DNA from: Arachidicoccus ginsenosidivorans | GTDB lineage: Bacteria; Bacteroidota; Bacteroidia; Chitinophagales; Chitinophagaceae | Direction: 5' to 3' | Assembly (NCBI RefSeq): GCF_007971385.1 | Contig: NZ_CP042434.1 | Coordinates: 2,976,001-3,040,000, forward strand | DNA: 64,000 nt | Part shown: piece after piece, positions 33,052 through 42,993 of the stretch | How the letters are laid out: each line of letters begins with the position of its first letter | How positions within the stretch are numbered: the first letter of the stretch is position 1 | The notes under the pieces: model-generated | What the model was told of the DNA's origin: nothing | Seen by the model: the letters and a program-made list of their open reading frames with translations, nothing else | The model's database searches: none | Program-made: the position numbers and the translations under genes

Positions 33052-33483
33052 GTGTTATAATCGGCTTCATTGCTCAAAAGTCACCCTATGTCATTCACAT
33101 GTCAGATCTTTTATTCCCGTTCCTTATCAACTAGTCAGCTTATTTTGACATATAGCCCTAATACTTCTCTTTCGGTTTTTTTCCCATAACTTATTTTGGG
33201 GGGCAACCAAAAGCTCGATAGAACAACTTAAAACTACATAAAACGAAAGGTTATTTGCTAAATGGATTTGAATCTTTATTTTGCTGAACAGCTTTATCAT
33301 ATATTATAAATTAGTAATAATTGCTGATTTTGGGATTAGGGGTTACTTATTGATTAACGAATAATGGTTCGAACAGTTATTTACTAAAACTTCTTCACTG
33401 GCGAATATTTCTACTGTAGACAGGCATTCTTTGGGAGCCACAAAGACGCTATCTATAATTGAAATAGCCGCACGACTTTAAAA
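33052..33483. other. Intergenic region
   Basis: 432 AT-rich bases between same-strand genes. No ORF, repeat or clear hairpin seen; presumably the CotH gene promoter. Confidence 0.5.
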
Positions 33484-35046
33484 ATGGAAAGATTGATGCG
33501 AAAAATTAGCAATCCCCGGTATGCGTGGCTGTTAGGGGTAATACTTACCTTTACACTGGCCTGTTCTAAAGACCATCCCAAAGTTACACCACCTGTTGAG
33601 CAGGCCGCAGATAATAATCTGACTAGTTTTGGTTTTACAAAGGCGGAAAATCCAGGTTTATGGAACGATATCACCACAGAAATTAAAAATGATACCGTAT
33701 ATGCCCACACCTTAGTGGGGACAGATATCTCTGGGCTGATTGCCGATTTTAAGCATGAAGGTGTATCTGTGCGTGTAGATGGTGTTGAACAAAAGAGTGG
33801 CAATACAAAGCAGGATTTCTCGCATCTGGTTAAATACAGCATAGTTGCAGAAAATGGAGATCAGCATACCTATGTCGTTAAATTCTCAGATACAGGCATG
33901 CCAGCGGTCTATATATCCACAGGTGGCCAGCCCATCAACAGCAAGGATAACTATGTTGAAGGAGAAATTAGGATTACAAAAGGGCTAAATGGGAAATTAC
34001 TCTATGAAGGCGTCATGGAGATTAAAGGTCGGGGAAATTCCACCTGGGGCATGCCCAAAAAGCCATACCGCATCAAATTAGACAAAAAAGCCCCTTTACT
34101 TGACATGCCTTCCAATAAGAATTGGGCACTTATGGCCAATTATGGAGATCAGTCCTTACTAAGAAACGATGTCGCTTTTGAAGTAAGCCGCCGCTTTGAA
34201 ATGGAATATACTCCGAGGCAGAAATACGTTGAATTGTTCCTAAATGGCGAATATATGGGTAATTATAACTTAACCGAGCATGTGAAGGAAGGCAAGGACC
34301 GGGTACCTGTTGACGAGGATAATGGCGGCTATGTATTAGAAGAGGACGGATATGCAGATCAGGAACCTTCACATTTTCGGACGCCGAAAAATATGCCTAT
34401 CACCATAAAGTTTCCCGATGAGGACGATATTACCACCGACCAATATAATTATATTAAAGATTACGTTAGCGACTTTGAAAAAAGTCTGTTTAGTGCCAGA
34501 GGAACCTCCGAAGGAAATTACCAGCAATATTTTGATTTGCCGAGTTTTGTCAATTATTACCTAATTAATGAAATCTGTGGCAATCCGGACATGCTATGGA
34601 GCATGCGTATGTATAAAAAGAGCAGTCAAGATCCAAAAATCTATGTAGGACCAGTATGGGATTTTGATTTAGGCTTTAATAATGACAAACGTATAGGAAA
34701 GGAAGATGCACAGCAGAAACTGATGCTCACAAATGCCCATGATCCCCGGTACTGGATGGATGAGATCAGAAAAGACCCCGCATTTAAGCAAATGGTACGA
34801 AGCAGATGGAATAGCATAAAGTCTAGCTTGCAGACACTGCCCGAATATATAGATTCTGTGGATAATTATATCAAGTACAGCCAAATCCCCAATTTTAAAC
34901 GCTGGGATAATATTCTTGGGGTAAATATTAACCAAAGCTGGTATACGGCCCAGACCCATGAGGAGTATGTTGATTTTGTCAGGGATTATCTGACCAAAAG
35001 AATAGCCTGGTTGGATGGGGTGTTCAATGGGGCAGAATTTAATTAA
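33484..35046 (+). CDS. CotH kinase family lipoprotein
   Basis: 520 residues. Lipobox at FTLACS with lipidated C27, a short Ig-like domain (about 40-140) and a CotH domain (about 145-500). CotH motifs are present: IKGRGNSTWGMPKKPYRIKL (from residue 180), NWALMANYGDQSLLRN, YVELFLNGEYMGNYNLTEHV and GPVWDFDLGFNN (about 389). CotH proteins are protein-kinase-like enzymes that phosphorylate secreted proteins in spore formers; in Bacteroidota the targets are unknown and the family is often linked to surface polysaccharide or polyphosphate functions. Anchored in the cell envelope. No partner gene nearby. Confidence 0.9.
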   Translation: MERLMRKISNPRYAWLLGVILTFTLACSKDHPKVTPPVEQAADNNLTSFGFTKAENPGLWNDITTEIKNDTVYAHTLVGTDISGLIADFKHEGVSVRVDGVEQKSGNTKQDFSHLVKYSIVAENGDQHTYVVKFSDTGMPAVYISTGGQPINSKDNYVEGEIRITKGLNGKLLYEGVMEIKGRGNSTWGMPKKPYRIKLDKKAPLLDMPSNKNWALMANYGDQSLLRNDVAFEVSRRFEMEYTPRQKYVELFLNGEYMGNYNLTEHVKEGKDRVPVDEDNGGYVLEEDGYADQEPSHFRTPKNMPITIKFPDEDDITTDQYNYIKDYVSDFEKSLFSARGTSEGNYQQYFDLPSFVNYYLINEICGNPDMLWSMRMYKKSSQDPKIYVGPVWDFDLGFNNDKRIGKEDAQQKLMLTNAHDPRYWMDEIRKDPAFKQMVRSRWNSIKSSLQTLPEYIDSVDNYIKYSQIPNFKRWDNILGVNINQSWYTAQTHEEYVDFVRDYLTKRIAWLDGVFNGAEFN

Positions 35047-35172
35047 TATTTTTAAAAGAAACCTTTGCATATACAATTTGAATGTGCAATTTTAAGCCAA
35101 GAAATATTTGTAAATTGTTTCTATAAGAACTCCTTGGGCTGTTTTAAATTACGACACAACCATCCCTCACAT

Positions 35173-35610
35173 TTATATATGTAGCAGTGTCTTTCGGTAA
35201 ACTAGGTAATGGATTGCAAATACGCAAAGTAATGAGCACAAAGCAATAATTGCAAATACGCCCAAATAGTACGTAGCGTCAAGTGATGGATTAAAAGCTA
35301 AAGAATAAAAGTAAAACGAAATTAAAAAGGCGATGCAAAGGAATATACGAAATTTAAAAAAGAAGCTCGATTTCCTTTTCTTTGAGTAGTACATTACAAT
35401 AATATTATATGGCAATAATATTGCCAATAAGAGTACCAAAGGCATAACGATAAATACCATTTTTCGCATTGCATGAAAGTAAGCCCAAAATGTACCAGTA
35501 AAAAAACGATGGTCATGATAAATGACTATTCTTATATAATCTCTTAGAATAAGAATTCCTGGCAAAACAACAAATGCCAGAACTAAATTTACAAATATTC
35601 TTCTCCACAT
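35173..35610 (-). CDS. Small integral membrane protein, unknown
   Basis: 145 residues with four predicted membrane helices (FVNLVLAFVVLPGILIL; MVFIVMPLVLLLAILLPYNI; IFLCIAFLISFYFYSLAF; YLGVFAIIALCSLLCVFAI). A basic cytoplasmic loop (YYSKKRKSSFF) sits between helices 2 and 3. I recognise no family. It is downstream of the metal-efflux operon on the same strand but separated by a 340-bp gap with a terminator-like hairpin, so it is probably independent. Confidence 0.65.
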   Translation of the reverse strand: MWRRIFVNLVLAFVVLPGILILRDYIRIVIYHDHRFFTGTFWAYFHAMRKMVFIVMPLVLLLAILLPYNIIVMYYSKKRKSSFFFKFRIFLCIAFLISFYFYSLAFNPSLDATYYLGVFAIIALCSLLCVFAIHYLVYRKTLLHI

Positions 35611-35952
35611 ATATTTGAGTATTAACTTATATTAATATGGTGGCAGTTAAATTGATATTTTCCATTCCAAATTTAAACCGTATTTCTGAAAGTAACCAAA
35701 TAAATGGAATGGCCCAGATTCAGGATGATGTCAGATGCAAAGTTGTTCAATGTATCGAGAGTTTTCAAAATCTCCAAGGAATCCATTATAAAAACAAATA
35801 ACCTGATAATTGGCCAAATCAGTCAGTAATCGATCTGCTTACATTTCAAATAACGTAAAATACCTGACCTGCAGGTTTAAACTAAAACCTGCGGGTCAGG
35901 TAATATTAAATTACTTTTTTCTTAAAAAAAATACTTGGAGCTTCCGCCTGCC
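35611..35952. other. Intergenic region with terminator hairpin
   Basis: 342 bases with no gene. The only notable element is the hairpin at 35861-35902. Confidence 0.5.
35861..35902 (-). terminator. Terminator-like hairpin after the metal-efflux operon
   Basis: 18-bp stem with one G-U/T-G pair: TACCTGACC-T-GCAGGTTT pairs with AAACCTGC-G-GGTCAGGTA around a 6-nt loop. It lies 51 bp past the stop of the adaptor gene. The following minus-strand sequence is only moderately T-rich. Confidence 0.6.
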
Positions 35953-37179
35953 TTAATCCTCTTCTTCTCCTTGATTCTTTAAAACAGACAGCAGACTGAA
36001 AGCTCCTTTAGTTACAATAGATTTAGTAGTATCATCAATTGAAACCGGTATTTGCACCTGCATATAGCCCTCACTTTCTGCACCCGCCGTAACAGGTATC
36101 ATCTGAAATTCAATTGCAGAATCGCTGCCTATTTGCTTTTTTAGGAAAATAAACTGCCTGCCACCAGACCTTACCACCGCCTCTATCGGTAGTACATCCG
36201 TTTGAATGTCCTGAAGGCTGATCTCAGCCTGAACAAAGGAACCTGGATTGTAGTATTTGCTTCTGTCTAATGGTACGGCATGGACAATGACTGAATGGTC
36301 CGGCCTGATTTCTCTGCCGATTAGTTCAATTTTTGCCAGTTGATCTTCCCCTTCACCAGGTAGCATAAAAAGTACTTTTTGCCCGACTTTGATCAACCCG
36401 GCATCTTTTTCATAGACGGAAAGGTCTATATGTACATTTTTTGTGTCGTTGATTTCCAATAGCTGCTGCTGTGCTGCCATGTATTTTCCCTGGTTGAGGT
36501 CAACTTTGGTAATATAGCCGCTGGCGGGAGCATAAATGTTTACCAAGGAGCGTATTGAAGATGGGGTTAACGCATCAGGAGCAATGCCAAGCATGCGAAG
36601 CTTTTGAGCTGTAGCACTCACAGAGGCTTGCAGTGAATGATATGCACTGGTCGCCTTCTGGTAGGATTTACCAGCAGCTATATCGGCCTGATATAACGCT
36701 TTTTGCCGGTAGTATTCATTTTGGGCATAGTTAAGCGCGCTTTTACTTTTTAAGTAATCCTCCTGCAAATCCACATACTGCGGATTTTCCAATACTGCCA
36801 GTAAGCTACCCTTTTTCACAAAATCCCCCTCAAGCACCTTAATACTACGTATAAACCCTCCAAAAGGAAAGCTGACAGATATCTTACTTTGAGGTGGGAT
36901 ATTAACCATACCATTGACATGAATCGTTTTACTTAGCGGCTTTTTTTCAAAGCTCCCCAGTTGAATCCCCGCCTCCTTATATTGCGCCTGGGTTAGCGTC
37001 AAAAGTGTGCCAGAGTCCGCCACCGTCTCCTTACTGGCCTCAGTGGCGGCAGATACCGCATTGTTATCCTTATCCTGGGACGATCCGCAGGAGAATAGAA
37101 CCATTATCATAGTCGCTGCTATGAATCCGACAGCGATTGACCAAATTTGTTTATGTTGATATTTATATGTAGGCTTCAT
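35953..37179 (-). CDS. RND efflux periplasmic adaptor (CzcB/CusB-like)
   Basis: 408 residues. Lipoprotein signal with lipidated C31 (MVLFSCGSS). Membrane-fusion-protein architecture follows: barrel-sandwich/biotinyl-lipoyl halves (INVNGMVNIPPQ... SFPFGGFIRSIKVLEGDFVKKGSLLAVLENP and IYAPASGYITKVDLNQGKY) flanking a helical hairpin (about 120-195), then beta-barrel and membrane-proximal domains. It bridges the inner-membrane pump to the outer-membrane channel. Last gene of the operon 41618-35953, 30 bp after the TolC-like gene. Confidence 0.92.
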   Translation of the reverse strand: MKPTYKYQHKQIWSIAVGFIAATMIMVLFSCGSSQDKDNNAVSAATEASKETVADSGTLLTLTQAQYKEAGIQLGSFEKKPLSKTIHVNGMVNIPPQSKISVSFPFGGFIRSIKVLEGDFVKKGSLLAVLENPQYVDLQEDYLKSKSALNYAQNEYYRQKALYQADIAAGKSYQKATSAYHSLQASVSATAQKLRMLGIAPDALTPSSIRSLVNIYAPASGYITKVDLNQGKYMAAQQQLLEINDTKNVHIDLSVYEKDAGLIKVGQKVLFMLPGEGEDQLAKIELIGREIRPDHSVIVHAVPLDRSKYYNPGSFVQAEISLQDIQTDVLPIEAVVRSGGRQFIFLKKQIGSDSAIEFQMIPVTAGAESEGYMQVQIPVSIDDTTKSIVTKGAFSLLSVLKNQGEEED

Positions 37180-37209
37180 TTTATTATTTTTTCATTTTCT
37201 CTATAATGA

Positions 37210-38490
37210 TTATTCAAGGCCAGATATGTATTCAAGTTCAATAACGGCAAGATTATACTGATGGACAATATCAAGATAGTCATTTTCAATTGCTAAGGCC
37301 TGGTTAAGACTTTGTATATATGCTACATAACCAATCTCGCCGCTTTTGTAGCCTGCCTTTGCATTGCTCAATATAAGCCTGGCCTGTGGGAGAGCTGTAT
37401 TGTTGTAAAAGGCAAGACTTTGGGCATACTTTTGAAAATGCGCCGTTGCGCTAACATAAGCACCTTTTAAGTTTTTGACAAACAGCGCCTGTTTCGTACG
37501 TGCTTTGCTCACTGAAATCCCCGCTGCCTTAATCTGCTGCGTCTGTGAGCGGGCAAAAAGAGGGAATGCCAACCCCACCCCATATACGAAATACCGGCCA
37601 TTCCCGACATTATTAAACGTCTGACTATTGACATTGAAACGAATATCTGGCAGTAATTTAGCCCCTTCTAAACGGTGCTTCGCCTGCTGCAACGCTATTT
37701 GCTGATTTAAAAACTGCAGCTTCGGATTCGTTTGGAGACTACTATCTAAAAGTGCCAGATTGACTTCACGCGGTAGTAAGGTATCTGATAGAGCCCCAAC
37801 AGGATGATCAAGGTTCAGCAGCGTGGCTAGCTGGTTTTGAGCAGCTATGATGTCCGCATCATTTTGCGAAGCCCTGGTTTGAAGCTGCATCACTTCCGCC
37901 TTGGCACTCATCTGCTCCAATCGGTTCGTTTCTCCTGTTTTGTACCTGATATCCGCCATATGCAGGAAATCTGAAAATATGCTGCTTTGCCTGCCAAGCA
38001 TACGCTTTTTCTGTTGTAGATAGGTTAGGTTGTACCAAGCGGCTTTTACCGCTTTTTCAAGGTCTGCCTGGGTAATGCCTTTTTTCAGTCGGCTGCTGGT
38101 CACCTGTTCATTCCCCAACGCTGCCTGCCTTGCGTAGACACTTGGAAAAGAGAACTGCTGAGTGATGCCGATGGAATTGTCATTACTTAAAGGATCGTTT
38201 ATTTTACCAAAATCTCCACTAATCTCTGTTTTAGCGGGATTGAACGACCCTTTTTTCAAGGTTTCACTGTACGCAATATCCAGATCCGCACCTTTCATGG
38301 CCAGGTTTTGACGGCTGGCTATTAAAACAGCCTCTTTAAGGCTGACGCTATGAAGTGTATCCATTAAATTACGAATACTTTGCAGGGAATCTATCAGCGA
38401 AGCAGACTGACCAAAAGCGGTTGAAGGCCGAATAGAAAGGGCAGATAGCGAGAAAAATGCTATAATAACAGCTATGGCTCTTTTTTTAAT
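37210..38490 (-). CDS. Outer-membrane efflux channel (CzcC/TolC-like), non-ATG start inferred
   Basis: Outer-membrane efflux protein repeats: LKEAVLIASRQNLAMKGADLD near the start and a second copy at about 200-390 with typical Ala/Gln-rich helices. The first ATG (38364) would remove the export signal. In frame upstream, codon ATT at 38490-38488 is followed by KKRAIAVIIAFFSLSALS..TAFGQ, a good signal peptide, and no ATG, GTG or TTG precedes it before a stop. I therefore place the start at this ATT. The span overlaps the end of the pump gene by 19 bp. If the T were a G, the junction would be the classic ATGA stop/start overlap, so a base error or a point change is plausible. Channel function is certain; the start is inference. 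Confidence 0.8.
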   Translation of the reverse strand: MKKRAIAVIIAFFSLSALSIRPSTAFGQSASLIDSLQSIRNLMDTLHSVSLKEAVLIASRQNLAMKGADLDIAYSETLKKGSFNPAKTEISGDFGKINDPLSNDNSIGITQQFSFPSVYARQAALGNEQVTSSRLKKGITQADLEKAVKAAWYNLTYLQQKKRMLGRQSSIFSDFLHMADIRYKTGETNRLEQMSAKAEVMQLQTRASQNDADIIAAQNQLATLLNLDHPVGALSDTLLPREVNLALLDSSLQTNPKLQFLNQQIALQQAKHRLEGAKLLPDIRFNVNSQTFNNVGNGRYFVYGVGLAFPLFARSQTQQIKAAGISVSKARTKQALFVKNLKGAYVSATAHFQKYAQSLAFYNNTALPQARLILSNAKAGYKSGEIGYVAYIQSLNQALAIENDYLDIVHQYNLAVIELEYISGLE

Positions 38491-41400
38491 TTGCCCTTCA
38501 GATGTATTTGCTCAAATATGACATATAACACCGGTAAAACAACAAGTGTCAATAGGGTAGAGGTAATAAGCCCTCCTATTACGACCGTTGCCAGGGGACG
38601 TTGCACCTCCGCACCTGCTGTTGAGGATATGGCCATCGGCAAAAAACCAAGCGATGCGACAGTCGCCGTCATCAAAACGGGTCGCAGACGGGTGTGCGCT
38701 GCGCGCATCACCCTATCTTTGACGCTTGTGACACCGTCTTTTTTCAGTTGGTTGAATTCGCTGATCAGCACAATGCCATTGAGTACGGCGACGCCAAACA
38801 GCGCAATAAACCCAACACCCGCAGAAATGCTAAAGGGCATACCCCGGGCCCATAACGCAATGACGCCACCTATGGCCGCTAATGGGATTGCTGTAAATAT
38901 CAATAGCCCCTGTTTTAAAGACCTGAAGGCAAAAAACAACAGTATGAAGATCATAAGTAAGGCTGCAGGAACTGCTACTGACAGCCTTTGTTTGGCATTG
39001 ACCAGGTTTTCAAACTGACCGCCATAGCTAACCGAATAGCCTACTGGCATTTTAACGCCTGCACCTACTTTTTGTTGGATCTCACTCACAATACTTTGCA
39101 CGTCCCGGTTTCTTACATTAAAAGCAACGGTTATCCTGCGCCTGGTTTCATCCCTTTGTATTTGGTTAGGGCCATCTTTAATGCTAATAGTGGCCACTTG
39201 ACTAAGGGGAATCTGCCCACCCGCAGGAAGCGGTACGAAAATATCCTCAAAATTTCCTATTGATTGACGAAAGCTGCTGTCCATGCGCACCACCATATCA
39301 AATCGCTTTTCACCTTCAAAGACCAATCCCGCCGAAGTGCCTGCAAAAGCTGTCTGCACAGTGCTATTAAGACTTTCAATATTCAGTCCGTATTTGGCGA
39401 TCTGGTCACGATTAAAGTGTACGACAATCTGAGGTAAGCCTGCCACCTGCTCCACATACACATCGGCAGCCCCACTTACTGTTTTGACGATATTTCCAGT
39501 CTTTTCAGCCAGATGTGCCAGACTGTCCAGATCATCACCATATATTTTGATCACCACATCCTGCTTGGCACCCGTCATCAGTTCATTAAAACGCATCTGA
39601 ATCGGTTGTTGAAAACTAAAACTAACCCCAGGGATTACCGAAAGTGCTTTGTGCATGGCCTCTGCAAGTTCCTCCCTGTTGTTCGCAGTTGTCCACTGTT
39701 TTTTCTCTTTGAGCAGTACCATCAGATCACAGGCCTCTATAGGCATGGGATCCGTTGGTATCTCTGAGGAACCAATTTTTCCGACAACTTCTTTAACCTC
39801 AGGAAATTTTTTAAGTAAAATTTTTGCCGCCTTGTCTGTTGTATGAATCGTTTCGCTAAGCGAACTACCAGGCAAGAGCCGCATTTCTACCGCAAAATCC
39901 CCTTCATCCAGCTGTGGGATAAATTCACCGCCCATTTTAGAAAAAATGCCCCCTGCAACAACAAGCCCTAACACAGCAATACCCAGTATAGTGATCTTGT
40001 GACGTAATGCCCATTGTAAAATGGGATCATAGACCCTTTGCAGTCCGATAATTAACCTATCAGACAGATTGCGCTTATGTGTTGTTTTTCTGGGTAAAAT
40101 AATGGCGGCCATCATAGGGACATAGGTCAGTGAAAGAATCAGTGCCCCGAGAATGGCGAAGGCCACTGTTTCGGCCATTGGCCGAAACATCTTTCCTTCA
40201 ATACCCGTCAAAACTAAAATCGGCAGGTAAACAATCAGTATAATGACCTGCCCAAAGGCGGCAGAACGCATCATCTTGCCCGCAGATGCATAGACCTGCT
40301 CGTCCATCTGGACGGCCGTTAACTTGACTGGGCCACTCAGCGTTTGTTTATTTTGCAGTATCTGGTGAATGACGGCCTCTACAATGATCACTGCCCCATC
40401 CACAATTAATCCAAAATCCAGTGCACCCAAACTCATCAGATTGCCCGAAACGCCAAATATATCCATCATGCCGAGCGCAAAGAGCATGGATAAGGGAATA
40501 ACAGAAGCTACCAGGAGTCCGGAGCGAATATTGCCTAAAAAGACCACCAGGACAAAAATAACAATAAGCGCTCCTTCCATTAGATTTTTAGATACGGTAT
40601 GCATGGCCCGGTTAACAAGCGTACTTCTGTCCAGAAAAGGTTCAATTACCACGCCTTTTGGCAGTGACTGCTGAATTTTAGCGACCCTCGTTTTCACATT
40701 ACGGATGACCTGATTAGAATTTTCACCCTTCAACATTAGTACGATACCCCCTACGACTTCGCCCTTACCGTTGCGGGTCATGGCGCCATAGCGGACGGCG
40801 CTTCCCAGCTGCACTTTCGCCACATCACGAACCAGTACAGGCATCCCTGAAGGATTAACTTTTACTACGATCTTGCCGATATCCTCTAGGCCACTCACCA
40901 GCCCTTCTGTGCGGATAAAATAAGCATTTGGTCCTTTTTCAATATAAGCGCCCCCGGTATTTTGATTGTTTTTTTGAAGTGCAGTAAAAATATCAGCAAT
41001 CGTTATATCCGCTGCCCTGAGCTTTTGGGGGGCAATGGCGATTTCATATTGCTTTAAGTAGCCCCCAAAGCTGCTAACATCTGCAACTCCTTGTGTGCCC
41101 AGTAGCTGCCTTCGAACGATCCAATCTTCAATGGTGCGTAGTTTGCGGGCATCAAACTGCTGTTCATAACCTTTTTCGGGCCGGATAATATATTGATATA
41201 TCTCACCTAATCCTGTAGACACAGGCGCCATGGATGGCGTGCCAGCGCCTTTGGGGATTTGTTCCTTAGCTTCAGTAATACGCTCCTGAACTTGTTGGCG
41301 CGCCCAGTAGATATCCTTATTGTCCTTGAAAACGATCGTCACCACTGACAGCCCAAAGCGGGAAATAGAGCGGATTTCTTTCACATAAGGAATAGTGGCC

Positions 41401-41618
41401 ATGTTGATCTCAACTGGTGCGGTAATAAACTGTTCTACCTCCTGTGCAGCCAATGAAGGGCTTGAAGTAATCACCTGTACCTGATTATTGGTAATATCCG
41501 GTACAGCGTCGATGGGCAATCTGGCCAGGGAATAAATACCCCATATAATTAAGGCCAGGGTAAATAACCCAATGATTAGTTTATTTTGTATAGAAAATTT
41601 AATGATTTTATTGAGCAT
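38472..41618 (-). CDS. Heavy-metal efflux RND pump (CzcA/CusA family)
   Basis: 1048 residues, the normal HME-RND length, with 12 predicted membrane helices and two large periplasmic loops. The helix IV signature LDFGLIVDGAVIIVEA matches the divalent-cation type (CzcA/CnrA-like, Zn/Co/Cd/Ni) rather than the copper/silver CusA type. N-terminal MLNKIIKFSIQNKL...AVPDITNNQVQV is standard. It is a proton-driven exporter working with the adaptor and channel encoded directly downstream in the same operon. The C-terminus ends GKLKKEP; the last five residues may be an artefact of the ATT/ATG junction with the next gene. The leader at 41619-41936 is highly structured. Confidence 0.95.
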   Translation of the reverse strand: MLNKIIKFSIQNKLIIGLFTLALIIWGIYSLARLPIDAVPDITNNQVQVITSSPSLAAQEVEQFITAPVEINMATIPYVKEIRSISRFGLSVVTIVFKDNKDIYWARQQVQERITEAKEQIPKGAGTPSMAPVSTGLGEIYQYIIRPEKGYEQQFDARKLRTIEDWIVRRQLLGTQGVADVSSFGGYLKQYEIAIAPQKLRAADITIADIFTALQKNNQNTGGAYIEKGPNAYFIRTEGLVSGLEDIGKIVVKVNPSGMPVLVRDVAKVQLGSAVRYGAMTRNGKGEVVGGIVLMLKGENSNQVIRNVKTRVAKIQQSLPKGVVIEPFLDRSTLVNRAMHTVSKNLMEGALIVIFVLVVFLGNIRSGLLVASVIPLSMLFALGMMDIFGVSGNLMSLGALDFGLIVDGAVIIVEAVIHQILQNKQTLSGPVKLTAVQMDEQVYASAGKMMRSAAFGQVIILIVYLPILVLTGIEGKMFRPMAETVAFAILGALILSLTYVPMMAAIILPRKTTHKRNLSDRLIIGLQRVYDPILQWALRHKITILGIAVLGLVVAGGIFSKMGGEFIPQLDEGDFAVEMRLLPGSSLSETIHTTDKAAKILLKKFPEVKEVVGKIGSSEIPTDPMPIEACDLMVLLKEKKQWTTANNREELAEAMHKALSVIPGVSFSFQQPIQMRFNELMTGAKQDVVIKIYGDDLDSLAHLAEKTGNIVKTVSGAADVYVEQVAGLPQIVVHFNRDQIAKYGLNIESLNSTVQTAFAGTSAGLVFEGEKRFDMVVRMDSSFRQSIGNFEDIFVPLPAGGQIPLSQVATISIKDGPNQIQRDETRRRITVAFNVRNRDVQSIVSEIQQKVGAGVKMPVGYSVSYGGQFENLVNAKQRLSVAVPAALLMIFILLFFAFRSLKQGLLIFTAIPLAAIGGVIALWARGMPFSISAGVGFIALFGVAVLNGIVLISEFNQLKKDGVTSVKDRVMRAAHTRLRPVLMTATVASLGFLPMAISSTAGAEVQRPLATVVIGGLITSTLLTLVVLPVLYVIFEQIHLKGKLKKEP

Positions 41619-41664
41619 ATCTATGATTTATAGCATATCTAATGGAAGGTCATTGCGGTAAATG

Positions 41665-41752
41665 CCAGATTTAGCAGCTCACTACCTGCCACCATATTGC
41701 ATATCACTATAACGATAGTCATACCGCTAGTAACAGTAATAGCGAAATCTGG
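41665..41752 (-). ncRNA. Structured leader of the metal-pump gene (nested hairpins)
   Basis: Outer arms CCAGATTTAGC (41665-41675) and GCGAAATCTGG (41742-41752) enclose an inner ACTAT-aacg-ATAGT hairpin (41706-41719). Together with the hairpin at 41787-41816 it lies in the 5' leader of the pump gene. It could be a regulatory RNA or simply a terminator/antiterminator; no known riboswitch class is recognised. Confidence 0.3.
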
Positions 41753-41786
41753 ATGTAATAACCAGTAATAACCATGTTCAAACAGC

Positions 41787-41816
41787 CTCCATAAGGGCAT
41801 AAAATGCCTTATGGAG
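41787..41816 (-). terminator. Hairpin in the leader between DUF6660 gene and pump gene
   Basis: CTCCATAAG/CTTATGGAG stem extended by GCAT/ATGC across a one-base bulge, AAA loop. It is 121 bp after the DUF6660 stop codon and 169 bp before the pump start. No T-run follows on the minus strand, so termination is uncertain. Confidence 0.35.
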
Positions 41817-41936
41817 TTGCAATGCATGAACTATTTTATCAAGTGACACTGACTACTTGGTCATGTCATTAGATTGATAGATAAATAAAGAATAATTATT
41901 GAATTCGTGCCTAAATCCCGACAAATTGGCCGGCTG

Positions 41937-42275
41937 TTAGGTAGTGGAAGAAACAAGCAAAGCAAGTTGCGGAGGCTGTAAAATGGAATAGGCCATATTT
42001 AAATAAGCACCTTCTACGTATTCGTTATAATTGGAGGATGCAGGATCTGCAAGGGACCGTATTTCTAAGGTTTCTGTTACAATAGTATGCGTAACGCAAC
42101 AATAGCAAGCACAAAACGGACTACAATCATCGGGTGATTTCTGGTGGTCACAACTAGATTGACTGATGGCCGTCTCATTTTTGGGTGAGGCAAATGTATC
42201 CGAACACGGCACCAGGTGCAGTATCAGGATAATAACCATTAGTATGAAAGAGATTATGCGCTTCACCGATGGCAA
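41937..42275 (-). CDS. DUF6660-like small Cys-rich exported protein
   Basis: 112 residues with a signal peptide (IISFILMVIILILHLVPCSDTF) and a Cys-rich centre (SSCDHQKSPDDCSPFCACYCCVTH). This matches the short DUF6660 family found directly ahead of CzcA/CusA efflux operons in Bacteroidota. The DxCSPFCxCxCC cluster suggests metal binding in the periplasm, perhaps buffering or sensing the exported metal; that role is inferred from position and residues. It is on the same strand, upstream of the pump. Confidence 0.8.
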   Translation of the reverse strand: MPSVKRIISFILMVIILILHLVPCSDTFASPKNETAISQSSCDHQKSPDDCSPFCACYCCVTHTIVTETLEIRSLADPASSNYNEYVEGAYLNMAYSILQPPQLALLVSSTT

Positions 42276-42993
42276 AGATAGCCTTTAAACAGTTAATCCA
42301 TATTCTTTAAGCACAAAATAATTGCTACTACGTTTCAAGTTATGGTGTCCCAAGGCGGTCAGACCTAAAACTATTTTGAATGCCCATGCTCACATATATT
42401 GAATGAGGTGAATCAAGCCGGGAAGTTTAAGAGGACAATTTTATCTATATTTTGCAAGGAGGGAGCGTCTATTACTACAGGAAGTTTTCGATTTATAACA
42501 AAAGCCCTTACTTTTGTTAAAGCCCTGCAAATAGATGTTTAAATTGTCAAACCTGCCAAGGCTATATAACACACAATAGTGACATTGGGAAAATAGTGTT
42601 CTAAACTCCCATTGTTTAGTTATGGACTGGTAGACTTGCAAACAGACTTTAATGAAGGCTAGTTTTTTGCGACGCTCCGATAGTGGAAGGAGGGAATCGT
42701 TTAGGTATTCTATGGGCTTTGTAATTTCCATATACCTGTTTTTCTTGAACGGTATAGTTTAAACCTTTAAATATCGTTGGAACCTTGGGTCGCCTTCTGC
42801 CATAGGAGAAAGTTGAAGGAACTATTTCTCGTCAATTTCGTTGCTATTTCAAAATTTAAATCATCACTTTGCCAGTTACTAACAAGTGCTTTAAACTGGT
42901 AGTATTTTATTTCCGATTGCGTAAATGCATTTCCCGATTAAGCATGTCTGTTTGGCGCCTTCCTGTGAACTTCGCGCACGATAAAATCATAAT
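42276..42993. other. Intergenic region between divergent efflux and TonB-receptor genes
   Basis: 718 bases. A 96-codon minus-strand ORF (42441-42731) is present but resembles no family I recognise and is not called. Promoters of both divergent units must lie here. Confidence 0.45.

Larger units (their letters stand above)
41619..41936. other. Non-coding leader between small exported protein and pump gene
   Basis: 318 bases; a 62-codon minus-strand ORF runs through the hairpins and is not credible. Contents are the hairpins at 41665-41752 and 41787-41816. Confidence 0.5.

Noticed and set aside
41639..41827. 62-codon minus-strand ORF in the pump leader
   Set aside because: Overlaps the nested hairpins; better explained as non-coding leader.
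42441..42731. 96-codon minus-strand ORF upstream of the TonB receptor
   Set aside because: Cys/Ser/Lys-rich, no recognised domain, isolated; not enough to call a gene.
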